Assembly (NCBI RefSeq): GCF_900112135.1
Contig: NZ_FOLC01000013.1
Location: 1-64,000 of the forward strand
Source of the DNA: Collimonas sp. OK412
GTDB lineage: Bacteria; Pseudomonadota; Gammaproteobacteria; Burkholderiales; Burkholderiaceae_D
DNA length: 64,000 nt
Direction of reading: 5' to 3'
Shown: positions 47,882-57,060 of the stretch, one piece after another
Layout: each line of letters begins with the position of its first letter
Position numbering within the stretch: the stretch's first letter is position 1
The notes under the pieces: generated by a model
Seen by the model: only the letters and a program-made list of their open reading frames with translations
Told to the model about the DNA's origin: nothing
Database searches by the model: none
Translations under genes and position numbers: made by a program

Positions 47882-48045
47882 TCTGATCAGAGAAGCAAGC
47901 GGACGTACCTGGAAGTATTTGATGTCCTGTTCAGGGGCGCCACGCCATCATGCGAGAGCTCAGCATGATGGGAATTACGGCAGGTTCGTTGCTGCCAGGC
48001 CTAGACGGTAGTTGCGCAGAGCTGAGGGAGCGATTCTTTGAGTAG
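47882..48045 (+). pseudogene. Decayed gene end resembling FRG-domain proteins
   Basis: In one frame the sequence reads HAIMRELSMMGITAGSLLPG then LDGSCAELRERFFE and stops at 48045. The pattern REL..MGI.A.SL.PGLDG....L is that of FRG-domain protein ends. Upstream, KRTYLEVFDVL continues only after a frame change, and no start is present. The FRG match is from memory of the pattern, so moderate at best. Confidence 0.4.
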
Positions 48046-48340
48046 GCAAGTCTGAGCCGTTACCCCACCTTATTCCTATCCAACTGCAGGGCATTCATTT
48101 AATTAGAACTAAACAACTCAGGCGTTGCTCGATGTGGATTTTCCCAATTGAGAGCCATTTTTATCTGGAATTAATCATTGTAAATATGGAGAAAATTTTC
48201 GGTTCAGCCTATTGCCTCGATATATTTTCACTTCATTAATATTCCCTCGAGGAATGTGGTAACTTAATAATATATTCAATGATGTATCTACGGGTCCCCA
48301 TTTATTACTCCGCTGGGGGAAACGATCTAAGGAAAATTAA

Positions 48341-49321
48341 ATGAGTGATGACAGGTCATACTTTGGCGGCATGGAAATATCTCCGCAAAAAAATGAAAAT
48401 GGCAAACCCGAATACCAAGTTGTATTACCTTGTGATGTAAAGAATTTCCGCAGTTTTGTTTCTGGGCTTCTAGGCAAGCCACAAGAGTTACGATATGAAC
48501 TCCCAGGGGTTTACAAAGTGCATCCGCAACAGGTCGCGAACATCTATCATCTTATTAATCAGCGAGTCGAAAAGCAAAACGCCGGTTCGCTTATTCATTT
48601 TGAAATAGCCGTCAATTATGACGACGGAAATTCAGTAACGCACCACAACATCCCCGACTTCGAGTCCTTCCATCCGACAACAAAATGTTATCCAATTGAG
48701 ATCACTCTGACTTTCATCTACCTAATTCAGTTTGTGGGTAAGGAAGCTCCTGAGAAACAAGAGATCCAAGTATCAATATCCACTGATGTGGAGCGCTCTC
48801 GCTTTCAAGCAGTTAATTGGTATTCAGGCGGATTATTCGCAGTAAGAATTCAGCATACAGAGCGCACTTGGGCTTCCGACATTGGCGGATTACTGAAAAA
48901 TCATGCTGAAAATATGGTCGACAAAGCGACGCGGGTTAAACAGTTTTTAAGCCGTCGCGGGGACGAGCTTATAGCGTCATTTCTCTTGGTTGTATTTATA
49001 GCAACGCTTTGTGCGTGGACGTACCAAACTCTGGGACGGCTTGATAAGCATCCTTTTAATGAGATTACAACCCAAAAATATTTTGTTCTATCCCTGACTA
49101 TTTTCGTGGTATTAGGATCAATTCTGAATGTAATAAAACGCTACTTTGAGAGTTTTGTATACCTCGGTGCCCAATCGTACATTGCGTTAACCGACAACGA
49201 CAATACACGAATGAAAAAAGAGGAAACGAAACTAGGACGGAAGTACCTGCTGTATGTGACTGGATGGCTCCTTGGCTTAGCATCTGGGATTTTGTCCAAC
49301 TACATTTATAGCCATCTCTAG
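48341..49321 (+). CDS. Orphan membrane protein of the island
   Basis: 326 residues, AAGGAAAATTAA before the ATG. Residues 1-200 are soluble and hydrophilic; three hydrophobic helices follow (LIASFLLVVFIATLCAW, YFVLSLTIFVVLGSILNVI, YLLYVTGWLLGLASGILSNYIY), so the soluble part is probably cytosolic or tethered. AT-rich, unlike the core. No family recognised. It may work with the NTPase encoded 325 bases downstream. Confidence 0.6.
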   Translation: MSDDRSYFGGMEISPQKNENGKPEYQVVLPCDVKNFRSFVSGLLGKPQELRYELPGVYKVHPQQVANIYHLINQRVEKQNAGSLIHFEIAVNYDDGNSVTHHNIPDFESFHPTTKCYPIEITLTFIYLIQFVGKEAPEKQEIQVSISTDVERSRFQAVNWYSGGLFAVRIQHTERTWASDIGGLLKNHAENMVDKATRVKQFLSRRGDELIASFLLVVFIATLCAWTYQTLGRLDKHPFNEITTQKYFVLSLTIFVVLGSILNVIKRYFESFVYLGAQSYIALTDNDNTRMKKEETKLGRKYLLYVTGWLLGLASGILSNYIYSHL

Positions 49322-49395
49322 CCTACCAGCGACTTTCGCCTTGGCAGTAAAGGTATAAATTTCAGCATAGCTCAGGTGAACTGAGTAGCAAGCTA

Positions 49396-49620
49396 TCAGG
49401 ATTTTGGAACTGGTTGATGACTTGCCATATATTGCAGCGATTGTTCGTTCACCATCGTCACCATATTCGGCTCGACGGTTCTGTGCCACCGGCATTTGAC
49501 ATAGATTTCTGTGGTCGTCACTGAGTCGTGCCCGGAAAGCACCTGTATCTGTTCAAGTGGAATTCCGGATAGATACGTGCAGATTGTGATCGATACAATT
49601 GTGGTGCGGCCGTTCCGTAG
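49396..49620 (-). pseudogene. C-terminal remnant of a tyrosine recombinase/integrase
   Basis: The minus-strand frame contains YLSGIPLEQIQVLSGHDSVT then TTEIYVKCRW. These are the GH (catalytic His region) and TTxxY (nucleophile Tyr) blocks of phage-type integrases, normally preceded by HxxR, which is gone. Similarity fades near 49620, where the NTPase gene begins on the other strand. No start, so it is a fragment. Confidence 0.8.
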
Positions 49621-49645
49621 CCTTACAGGATCGAAGAGGTAAACC

Positions 49646-51304
49646 GTGAGCGTAATGATCACAAATGCTGTGCTAGAAGAATTTCTAACGAATGAACGAA
49701 ACGACGTCCTAGCCATGACCGGTGCCTGGGGAGTGGGGAAAACGCACGCCTGGAGGGAAGCAGTGCGTGCAAACAAGGAGCGTATCGCATACAAACAATA
49801 TTGCTACGTCTCGCTGTTCGGAATTAAATCGATGGCAGACTTACGTATGGCAATTTTTGCGAAGTCAGAGTCGGTGACAACGCTGGGCAGGAAACGTGAT
49901 TTGGCGATGGTCAATGAAAACTTCTCGACCCTTGTCTTGGCGGGAAGTAAAGCCTTGACTGTAAGCTTCCGCAAGTTGCTGAATACGATCCCGCATGGCA
50001 ATAGCGTGTCAGTCGGTCTCGAAACGTTGGCCCCACACTTTGTACGCGATACATTAATCTGCATTGACGATTTCGAGCGGCAGACGAGTTTAACAGTTGA
50101 GGACATCCTTGGATTTATCAGTGAATTGAAGGAAGAGAAGGGCTGTAAAGTTGCGCTTATTTTCAATGCGGACAAATTGGCACTAAAGGACGATTACCGA
50201 GCTTATAAAGAAAAGGTGGTTGATTACGAAGTCCTATATGCTCCCACTGCCCGTGAAGCTTTTGATTTGGTATTTGAAGTCGACTTTTTGAACCGCGACG
50301 AAGTCTTTCGACGAGTGGTCGATCTTAATATCACTAATGTTCGTATATTGCGCAAAGTACGCCGAGTCGTCGATCTCATAACGGCGGCACCGCCGAACGT
50401 ACATCCGTTGGTGCTTCAACAGGCGATATCCACTGCAATATTGCTGTGCTGGGTAGGGTATGCGCCGGAGGACAAAAAACCGAAGATCGAGGATATTGAT
50501 ACTTGGAACAATGATCTTCTCGCGACGCAGGCCGAGGCAAAAAAAAATGAAGCGGCGCAAGTGTGGGTGAAGCGCTTGAAAGCATACGGATTTACTGATG
50601 TTGATGCCCTTGACCTGGCCATCGCGCGTATTGTCGAGCGTGGATACGTTGATGGGACGAATTACATCGAACTTGCAACTGAGCGCAGTGCAGACCTATG
50701 CAAGAAAGCGGTATCGGAGCCGTTCCATGCTATTTGGGAGCGGTTTCACGAGTCCTTTGCAGGCGACCAGGATGAGTTCATCGTCGAACTATACCGTGCA
50801 ACACTCGAGGCAATGGATAGAATTGGCACTACCGATCTTGACAGCACAGTTGGTCTGCTACGTGAGTTGCAGCGGGATGACCTTGCCGACGATGCAATTC
50901 AGAAATACGTTGGTTCGCATATCGAGAATCCGCAGGTATTCGACCTGGAAGATCACCCTTTTGGCAGTAAAATTCACGATTCGCAACTGCGAGCAATATT
51001 CAAAGCCACCCACGATAGTTTAGTGAAACTTCCTAGCTTGGTTGACTCTTTGTCCTTTATGGCACGCACAAGTAGCTACAACCCGGAACACCTTGAGGCT
51101 CTAAAGCAGGCTACCGTAGACGATTACCATGCGTTGTTCCTGGCACCACCTAGTGGTGTCAAACTTTCGCAGTTGATCAAGTGGAGTATGCGGTGGGCCG
51201 AGAGCGGGCCGACTGAGATATCCGACAAGGCTAGGCAGGCGCTTCAGCGGATCCAAGACACCAGCCTACTAAATTCGATTCGAGTTGCTCGTCGCGGGAT
51301 TTAG
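49646..51304 (+). CDS. KAP-like P-loop NTPase
   Basis: 552 residues from a GTG with GAAGAGGT upstream. Walker A is GAWGVGKT (about residues 26-33); Walker B is LICIDDFE (about residues 136-143), followed by VALIFNADKL, the sensor-like strand of KAP/STAND NTPases. No transmembrane insert was noticed, unlike many KAP proteins. The C-terminal 300 residues are helical and unrecognised. KAP NTPases often sit in defence or mobile islands; here the gene abuts an integrase remnant and tRNA-Asn. A role in phage defence is inference. Confidence 0.75.
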   Translation: MSVMITNAVLEEFLTNERNDVLAMTGAWGVGKTHAWREAVRANKERIAYKQYCYVSLFGIKSMADLRMAIFAKSESVTTLGRKRDLAMVNENFSTLVLAGSKALTVSFRKLLNTIPHGNSVSVGLETLAPHFVRDTLICIDDFERQTSLTVEDILGFISELKEEKGCKVALIFNADKLALKDDYRAYKEKVVDYEVLYAPTAREAFDLVFEVDFLNRDEVFRRVVDLNITNVRILRKVRRVVDLITAAPPNVHPLVLQQAISTAILLCWVGYAPEDKKPKIEDIDTWNNDLLATQAEAKKNEAAQVWVKRLKAYGFTDVDALDLAIARIVERGYVDGTNYIELATERSADLCKKAVSEPFHAIWERFHESFAGDQDEFIVELYRATLEAMDRIGTTDLDSTVGLLRELQRDDLADDAIQKYVGSHIENPQVFDLEDHPFGSKIHDSQLRAIFKATHDSLVKLPSLVDSLSFMARTSSYNPEHLEALKQATVDDYHALFLAPPSGVKLSQLIKWSMRWAESGPTEISDKARQALQRIQDTSLLNSIRVARRGI

Positions 51305-51420
51305 GGCACGGTGCCAACTTGCAATGGCCATTCTGCTTTGTACCTAGGTAGGGCCTTACTCAGTGTCCGGTGGCGTTGTGGCGTCGAAAAATGCATTGTG
51401 AAAAATTTGACTTGCCATAC

Positions 51421-51447
51421 AAAAAGCCACCTGTTTGGTGGTTTTTT
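51421..51447 (+). terminator. Rho-independent terminator after the NTPase gene
   Basis: AAAAAGCCACC pairs with GGTGGTTTTTT around TGTTT; the 3' arm is the T run. It lies about 115 bases after the NTPase stop. Confidence 0.75.
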
Positions 51448-51510
51448 CGCTTCTGGAATAAACACAGCGCCGCCTGAAAGCAGTCGCTAAATTTAGGGGG
51501 AATTTTGAGT

Positions 51511-51531
51511 TTGTTAGACACTGTCTAACAA
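51511..51531. repeat. Perfect 21-bp palindrome near tRNA-Asn
   Basis: TTGTTAGACA-C-TGTCTAACAA, ten-base arms around a single C. It lies between the NTPase terminator and the tRNA. It is not T-rich afterwards, so it is not a simple terminator. It could be an operator or a recombination-associated arm site. Confidence 0.6.
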
Positions 51532-51553
51532 CGCATCTAAAACGACAAAAGAA

Positions 51554-51581
51554 AAGGGGCTGCATTTGCATGCAACCCCTT
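51554..51581 (-). terminator. Terminator of tRNA-Asn
   Basis: On the minus strand AAGGGGTTGCA pairs with TGCAGCCCCTT (one mismatch) around TGCAAA and is followed by TTCTTTTG. It starts 9 bases after the tRNA CCA end. Confidence 0.75.
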
Positions 51582-51589
51582 ATATGTCT

Positions 51590-51665
51590 TGGCTCCCCGA
51601 CCTGGACTCGAACCAGGGACCTGCGGATTAACAGTCCGTCGCTCTACCAACTGAGCTATCAGGGA
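51590..51665 (-). tRNA. tRNA-Asn (GTT)
   Basis: 76 bases including an encoded CCA. Acceptor stem TCCCTGA/TCGGGGA with discriminator G, D-loop AGCTCAGTTGGTAGAGC, anticodon GTT at 51630-51632, T-loop GGTTCGAGTCC. The 3' end faces the AT-rich island, the side on which integrases insert. Confidence 0.97.
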
Positions 51666-51771
51666 ATTGAAGAAGCAGAATTATAGTCTCGAATTCGCTG
51701 AATTGTCAAAGCTTTTTCTGAACTTTTCTACATCCCGGAGCCGTCGCTACAACTTCTCCGGGAGCCGAATA

Positions 51772-52989
51772 TTACAGGACTTTTGCGATTGCGGCGACAA
51801 CATTATCAATATTTTTTGTGTTGAGCGCGGCAACGCAGATGCGGCCGGTGTCGACGGCGTAGATCGAGAATTCGTCGCGCAGGCGTTCGACCTGGGCCTT
51901 GGTCAGGCCGGAGTAGGAGAACATGCCGCGTTGCTTGGTGACGAAATCGAAGTCGTGGCCTGGGGCTTGTTCCTTCAGTTTTTTTACCAGCAGGTGGCGC
52001 ATTTCGCGGATGCGCAGGCGCATGCCGGCCAGTTCTTCTTCCCACAGCTTGCGCAGCTCCGGCGAGGCCAGGGCGGTGGCGACTACCTGGCCGCCGTGGA
52101 TCGGCGGGTTGGAGTAGTTGGTGCGCACCACGCGCTTGAGTTGCGACAGCACGCGGCCGGCTTCTTCCTTGCTGGCGGCGACGATGCTCAGTGCGCCCAC
52201 GCGTTCGCCATACAGCGAGAACGATTTCGAGAACGAGTTGGAAACGAACAGCGGGCCGCCGGCTTCGGTGAAGCGGCGCACTACCTGGCCGTCGGCTTCG
52301 ATGCCGTCGCCAAAGCCCTGGTAGGCCATGTCGAGGAAAGGAATCAGGCCGCGCTGGGTGACGACGTCGATGACTTGGGTCCATTCGTCGTCGCTGAGGT
52401 CGGCGCCGGTCGGGTTGTGGCAGCAGGCGTGCAGCAGGACTATCGAGCCGCTAGGCATGGCTTGCAGCGCGTTCAGCATGCCGCTGAAGTTGACGCCGCG
52501 GGTGGCCGGGTCGTAGTAAGGATAGTTGTTGACGGTGAAGCCGGCCGATTCGAACAGCGCGCGGTGGTTTTCCCAGCTCGGATCGCTGATCCAGACTTGC
52601 GCGCTGTCGGCGCTGAAGCGCTTGAGGAAATCGGCGCCCAGTTTCAGCGCGCCGGTGCCGCCGATGGCTTGCACGGTGATCGCGCGCTTCTCTTGAACTA
52701 CGGCGCTGTCGGCGCCAAATACCAGTTCTTGCACAGCCTTGTCGTAAGCCGCCAGGCCTTCGATCGGCAGGTAGGTGCGCGGCGCCAGTTTTTCAATCAG
52801 CAGCGCTTCAGCCTTTTGCACGCATGCCAGCAACGGCACCTTGCCGTTGTCATCGTAATAGACGCCGACGCCGAGGTTGGTCTTGCCTGGGTTCTGGTCC
52901 GCATTGAAACCTTCGGTGATGCCGAGGATAGGATCGCGTGGCGCCATTTCGATGGCGGTAAAGAGGGAGGCTGAAAGAGGTGCGTTCAT
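51772..52989 (-). CDS. Aspartate/aromatic aminotransferase (class I)
   Basis: 405 residues from MNAPLSASLF (ATG at 52989); a start 27 bases earlier is possible. Family markers: NLGVGVYYDDNGKVPLL, YLPIEGLAAYDKAVQELVFG, LLHACCHNPTGADLSDDEW, FLDMAYQGFGDG, and the PLP Lys in VSNSFSKSFSLYGERVGAL. This is the AspC/TyrB type, transferring amino groups between aspartate or aromatic amino acids and 2-oxoglutarate. Which substrate dominates cannot be decided. Divergent from uvrB. Confidence 0.94.
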   Translation of the reverse strand: MNAPLSASLFTAIEMAPRDPILGITEGFNADQNPGKTNLGVGVYYDDNGKVPLLACVQKAEALLIEKLAPRTYLPIEGLAAYDKAVQELVFGADSAVVQEKRAITVQAIGGTGALKLGADFLKRFSADSAQVWISDPSWENHRALFESAGFTVNNYPYYDPATRGVNFSGMLNALQAMPSGSIVLLHACCHNPTGADLSDDEWTQVIDVVTQRGLIPFLDMAYQGFGDGIEADGQVVRRFTEAGGPLFVSNSFSKSFSLYGERVGALSIVAASKEEAGRVLSQLKRVVRTNYSNPPIHGGQVVATALASPELRKLWEEELAGMRLRIREMRHLLVKKLKEQAPGHDFDFVTKQRGMFSYSGLTKAQVERLRDEFSIYAVDTGRICVAALNTKNIDNVVAAIAKVL

Positions 52990-53116
52990 CGTGATAACAT
53001 AAAAAGTTGGCTGCAAAAGAGATTTTGTAGCCGGGTTGAATGCTGTGCCGGGTCACGAGACAGATCGCTGATCGGCGCGGATTTACTACCGTCTATTTTA
53101 CCAAAGGTCGAGGCCC

Positions 53117-55198
53117 ATGGCTGACATATCACAGGTTGCAAGCACCGTCGACGAGTCCAAAATCGTCACTTTTCCCAATTCGCCGTACAAGCTGTTCCAG
53201 CCGTTCCAGCCGGCCGGCGACCAGCCTGCGGCCATCGACAAGCTCTCCGAGGGCGTGGAAGACGGCCTGTTTTACCAGACCCTGCTGGGGGTGACCGGCT
53301 CCGGCAAGACCTATACGATGGCCAACGTGATCGCCCGCATGGGGCGGCCGGCTATCGTCTTCGCTCCCAACAAAACGCTGGCGGCCCAGCTGTACAGCGA
53401 GTTCCGCGAGTTTTTTCCGCACAACGCCGTGGAATATTTCGTCAGCTACTACGATTATTACCAGCCGGAAGCCTACGTGCCGCAGCGCGACTTGTTCATC
53501 GAGAAAGACTCCTCGATCAATGAGCATATAGAACAGATGCGCCTGTCCTGCACCAAATCGCTGATGGAACGGCGCGATGTGGTCATTGTGGCAACGGTAT
53601 CGGCAATCTACGGTATCGGTAATCCCAACGAATACCACCAGATGATCCTGACCTTGCGCGCCAAGGACAAGGTCAGCCAGCGCGACGTCATCGCGCGCCT
53701 GATCCAGATGCAGTACACCCGCAACGAAATCGATTTCGGCCGCGGCACCTTCCGCGTGCGCGGCGATACCATCGATGTGTTTCCCGCCGAACATGCCGAG
53801 CTGGCCTTGCGCATCGAGATGTTCGACGATGAAATCGACAGCCTGCAGCTGTTCGATCCGCTCACCGGCCGCGTGCGGCAAAAGATCCCGCGTTTCACCG
53901 TCTATCCCGGTTCGCACTACGTGACGCCGCGCGCCACCGTGCTGCGCGCCATCGAAACCATCAAGGATGAACTGCGCGACCGGCTCGAATTTTTCCGTAA
54001 GGAAAATAAACTGATCGAAGAGCAGCGCATAGAACAGCGCACCCGTTTCGACCTGGAAATGATGCAGGAAATCGGCTTCACCAAGGGCATCGAAAACTAT
54101 TCGCGCCACCTGAGCGGCGCCTTGCCGGGCGAACCGCCGCCGACCCTGGTCGATTACCTGCCGCAGGATGCGCTGATGTTCCTGGACGAATCGCACGTGC
54201 TGATCGGCCAGTTGAACGCCATGTACAACGGCGACCGCTCGCGCAAGACCAACCTGGTGGATTACGGCTTCCGGCTGCCGTCGGCGCTGGATAACCGGCC
54301 GCTGCGCTTCGACGAGTTCGAAGGCAAGATGCGGCAGACGATTTTTGTCTCGGCGACGCCGGCCGATTATGAAAACCAGCATGCCGACCAGGTGGTGGAG
54401 CAGGTGGTGCGGCCGACCGGCCTGATCGATCCCGCGATCGAAGTGCGGCCGGCCCTGAGCCAGGTCGACGACCTGATGAACGAGGCCAATGCCCGCATCA
54501 AGAAGAATGAACGGGTGCTGGTCACGACGCTGACCAAGCGCATGGCCGAGCAGCTGACGGAATTCCTGAGCGATAACGGCATCAAGGTGCGCTACCTGCA
54601 TAGCGATATCGAAACCGTCGAGCGCGTGGAAATCATCCGCGACCTGCGCCTGGGCACGTTCGACGTGCTGGTCGGCATCAACTTGCTGCGCGAGGGCCTG
54701 GATATCCCGGAAGTGTCGCTGGTGGCGATCCTCGATGCGGACAAGGAAGGCTTCCTGCGTTCCGAGCGCAGCCTGATCCAGACCATAGGCCGCGCCGCGC
54801 GTAACCTGAACGGCACCGCGATCCTGTATGCGGACCGCATGACCGATTCGATGCGCCGCGCGATCGACGAAACCGAACGCCGCCGCAACAAGCAGATCGC
54901 CTTCAATACCGCCAACGGCATCACGCCGATCGGCATCAGCAAGCAGATCAAGGAATTGATCGACGGCGTCTACAGCCCGCAGGAAGCGCGCGAAGAGCTG
55001 CATGCGGCGCAGGACCAGGCCAAATACGAGGCGATGAGCGAGAAGCAGGTGAGCAAGGAAATCAAGCGCCTGGAGAAGCAGATGGTCGACCACGCCAAGA
55101 ACCTGGAGTTCGAGAAAGCCGCGCAGGTGCGCGACCAGCTGCATGTGCTGAAGCAGCAGCTGTTCGGCGCGCCGGGGGCGGACAATATCGTTTTGTAG
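53117..55198 (+). CDS. uvrB: Excinuclease ABC subunit B
   Basis: 693 residues. Helicase motif [15 protein letters not shown], the beta-hairpin region [35 protein letters not shown], motif II DESHVL, motif [14 protein letters not shown], and the C-terminal UvrC-binding UVR motif ([27 protein letters not shown]). It verifies DNA damage handed over by UvrA and recruits UvrC. No clear LexA box was seen upstream. Confidence 0.98.
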   Translation: MADISQVASTVDESKIVTFPNSPYKLFQPFQPAGDQPAAIDKLSEGVEDGLFYQTLLGVTGSGKTYTMANVIARMGRPAIVFAPNKTLAAQLYSEFREFFPHNAVEYFVSYYDYYQPEAYVPQRDLFIEKDSSINEHIEQMRLSCTKSLMERRDVVIVATVSAIYGIGNPNEYHQMILTLRAKDKVSQRDVIARLIQMQYTRNEIDFGRGTFRVRGDTIDVFPAEHAELALRIEMFDDEIDSLQLFDPLTGRVRQKIPRFTVYPGSHYVTPRATVLRAIETIKDELRDRLEFFRKENKLIEEQRIEQRTRFDLEMMQEIGFTKGIENYSRHLSGALPGEPPPTLVDYLPQDALMFLDESHVLIGQLNAMYNGDRSRKTNLVDYGFRLPSALDNRPLRFDEFEGKMRQTIFVSATPADYENQHADQVVEQVVRPTGLIDPAIEVRPALSQVDDLMNEANARIKKNERVLVTTLTKRMAEQLTEFLSDNGIKVRYLHSDIETVERVEIIRDLRLGTFDVLVGINLLREGLDIPEVSLVAILDADKEGFLRSERSLIQTIGRAARNLNGTAILYADRMTDSMRRAIDETERRRNKQIAFNTANGITPIGISKQIKELIDGVYSPQEAREELHAAQDQAKYEAMSEKQVSKEIKRLEKQMVDHAKNLEFEKAAQVRDQLHVLKQQLFGAPGADNIVL

Positions 55199-55264
55199 CC
55201 GCAGGATTTTTTACGGCCTGTGTTTGATCCATCCTGTTTTTGATGCTGTTTTTTTTGATGATAT

Positions 55265-56053
55265 ATGACTGATTTTCTTCCTGCCTCAATCCGTTCCGCC
55301 TTGAGCGGCGTGCATGCTTCCTGGCTCGTCATCCTGGAACACGGCTTGCGTGCCGTGATCCAGGCCAATCCGGCCTATCTGAAGGACCTGGCCGAAGCCG
55401 ACTACCTTCCTACCGAGGGCCGCATGTTCGCGGCCTTCACCCAGCCGCTGGAAGCGGTGCGTTATGTGCTGGTGGGCGAGGGGCCTTATCCGCGCGCGGC
55501 GAGCGCCACCGGCGTGTGTTTCATGGACGGCGCGGTTGGTTCCTTGTGGTCGGAGAAGGGTTTGTCGAAGCAGGTCAATCGCGCGACTTCCTTGCGCAAT
55601 TTCATGAAGATGCTGCTGGTGGCCGATGGCCAGCTGGCGCTGGAAAACACGACCGGCGATGCGATGTCTGGCGTGGCGTTGCTGGCCCAGCAGGACGGTT
55701 CGCAGGCGATCCAGCTGCTGGCAGATCTGCAGGCGAACATGGTGAAGCATGGCTTCTTGTTGCTGAACGCTTCGCTGGTGTTCCGTCCGGATGTGCCGCC
55801 GGTCAAGGATGCCAAGGCCTGGCAACCGTTCATGCAGGCGGTGTTGCAGGGGCTGGCGGATGCCGCGGAGAAGCGCGGCGCGGGCTTGCCGACGCTGGTG
55901 TTGTGGGGAAAAATCGCGGAGCAGCTGAATGCCTATCCGGTGACTGTGCGGTTTCCGAAAGCAGTCGCCGAGCATCCTTACAACCTGAGTTTTATCGGCA
56001 ACGCCGGCATGCAGGCATTGTTTGGGCCGATGCAGCTGTTGCGTCGCGCTTAG
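55265..56053 (+). CDS. Divergent family 1 uracil-DNA glycosylase-like protein
   Basis: 262 residues. Ung-like blocks in order: VLVGEGPYPRAASATGVCF (water-activating loop), RATSLRNFMKMLL, GFLLLNASLVFR, TLVLWGKIAEQL and AEHPYNLSFIGNAG (His237 in the Leu-loop position). The Ung loop GQDPYH reads GEGPYP here, so the catalytic Asp is Gly73. It may be a weak or altered-specificity glycosylase, or a non-catalytic binder. It follows uvrB by 66 bases and may be co-transcribed. Its stop overlaps the TetR gene by four bases. Confidence 0.8.
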   Translation: MTDFLPASIRSALSGVHASWLVILEHGLRAVIQANPAYLKDLAEADYLPTEGRMFAAFTQPLEAVRYVLVGEGPYPRAASATGVCFMDGAVGSLWSEKGLSKQVNRATSLRNFMKMLLVADGQLALENTTGDAMSGVALLAQQDGSQAIQLLADLQANMVKHGFLLLNASLVFRPDVPPVKDAKAWQPFMQAVLQGLADAAEKRGAGLPTLVLWGKIAEQLNAYPVTVRFPKAVAEHPYNLSFIGNAGMQALFGPMQLLRRA

Positions 56054-56826
56054 ATCAGGCTCATTTGCCGCAGGTCGATTTCGGCCTGGGTCAGCGGTTT
56101 TTCGGCGACAGGGGCCGGGCTCAGATCCAGCTGCGGTTCGGCGACAGGCGCCGCGGCTTTCGGCGCCGGCGCCGGTTTGGTCCGTTTGCCGCCGGCCGGC
56201 GCGGCGCTGACGCTGGCGCTTGCCAGCCAGCGCTTGAGCATGTCGTCAAACAGCGCCAGCATTGCTTCCGGCAATTCCGGCGTGTAAGCCTGGCGAATCA
56301 CGATGCCGTCCCACATGGCGGTCAGCAGCAGCGCCGCTGCATGGGCATCCAGTGCCTGGTCGATCTGGCCGCGTTCCTGGGCGGTGCGCAGCATGTCGGC
56401 CAGGCCGTCCACCCATTCCGTTTCCGCGGTCTTGATCACCGCGCCCACGCGCTTGTTGCGCAAGCCTTCGGCATAGATTTCAGTCATCAGGCCGGCGTCG
56501 CTGATCGCGGCGTAGCGACGGGCGAAGGCGCGGGTGATGGCGGACAGCGCTTGCGGCAGGTCTTCGGTATCGTGAAATTCCGACAACAAAGTGCGCGCCT
56601 GGCGCCTTTCATCCTCGGCCATGGCCGCAATGATCGCATCCTTGCTGGTGAAATAGCGGTACACCGCGCCCGGCCCGAGGCCGACTTCGGTGCAGATTTC
56701 CTGCATCGAGGTCTGGTGGAAACCGGTCTTGCGGAAGCACTTTCCTGCGGACTTCAGGATGTCGACGCGTTTCTGGTCAGCTCTCTGCGTCGGGGATTGC
56801 GGTGTCTTGGATTTGCGGATGGCCAT
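56050..56826 (-). CDS. TetR family transcriptional regulator with Ala/Pro tail
   Basis: 258 residues, longer than usual. The TetR helix-turn-helix is ILKSAGKCFRKTGFHQTSMQEICTEVGLGPGAVYRYF. The ligand domain runs to about residue 200. The last 55 residues are a Pro/Ala/Lys-rich extension (GGKRTKPAPAPKAAAPVAEP) ending in a short helical TQAEIDLRQMSLI, an unusual addition. Target unknown. Confidence 0.88.
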   Translation of the reverse strand: MAIRKSKTPQSPTQRADQKRVDILKSAGKCFRKTGFHQTSMQEICTEVGLGPGAVYRYFTSKDAIIAAMAEDERRQARTLLSEFHDTEDLPQALSAITRAFARRYAAISDAGLMTEIYAEGLRNKRVGAVIKTAETEWVDGLADMLRTAQERGQIDQALDAHAAALLLTAMWDGIVIRQAYTPELPEAMLALFDDMLKRWLASASVSAAPAGGKRTKPAPAPKAAAPVAEPQLDLSPAPVAEKPLTQAEIDLRQMSLI

Positions 56827-57060
56827 ACTGAGTGCTGCTCAAAAAGAGGACTGTGCGGGAGGGTCGGTATTATAGGTTTAAGCGCCGCTTCCTTGAATAT
56901 ATTTTTGCATTTGACACTATTCTCTTCGCGACAACTTGTATCTATATGGCAATTTCCTGGGTCGAATCGAGTGCTCTCAAGATGTCCTTAAATGTTGTAA
57001 TTGTATATATGACAATCGGCTTCAAAGCCATGTCCGGCGCGGGATTCCAGGAATCGGGCA

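Larger units (their letters stand above)
47619..48340. other. Gene-poor AT-rich stretch with remnants
   Basis: About 720 bases with no intact gene. It contains an 11-base copy of the tRNA-Asn 3' end (47730-47740), a decayed gene end (47882-48045), and about 290 AT-rich bases that should hold the promoter of the 326-residue gene. Confidence 0.65.

Noticed and set aside
47706-48011. 101-codon plus-strand frame in the island
   Set aside because: No ribosome site, no fold-like pattern, and it crosses the decayed FRG-like end in another frame.
53017-53116. LexA box before uvrB
   Set aside because: No CTGT-N8-ACAG-like sequence could be found in the gap between the aminotransferase and uvrB genes.
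53129-55144. 671-codon minus-strand frame opposite uvrB
   Set aside because: Shadow of a clear uvrB gene in GC-rich DNA; no ribosome site and no recognisable protein.
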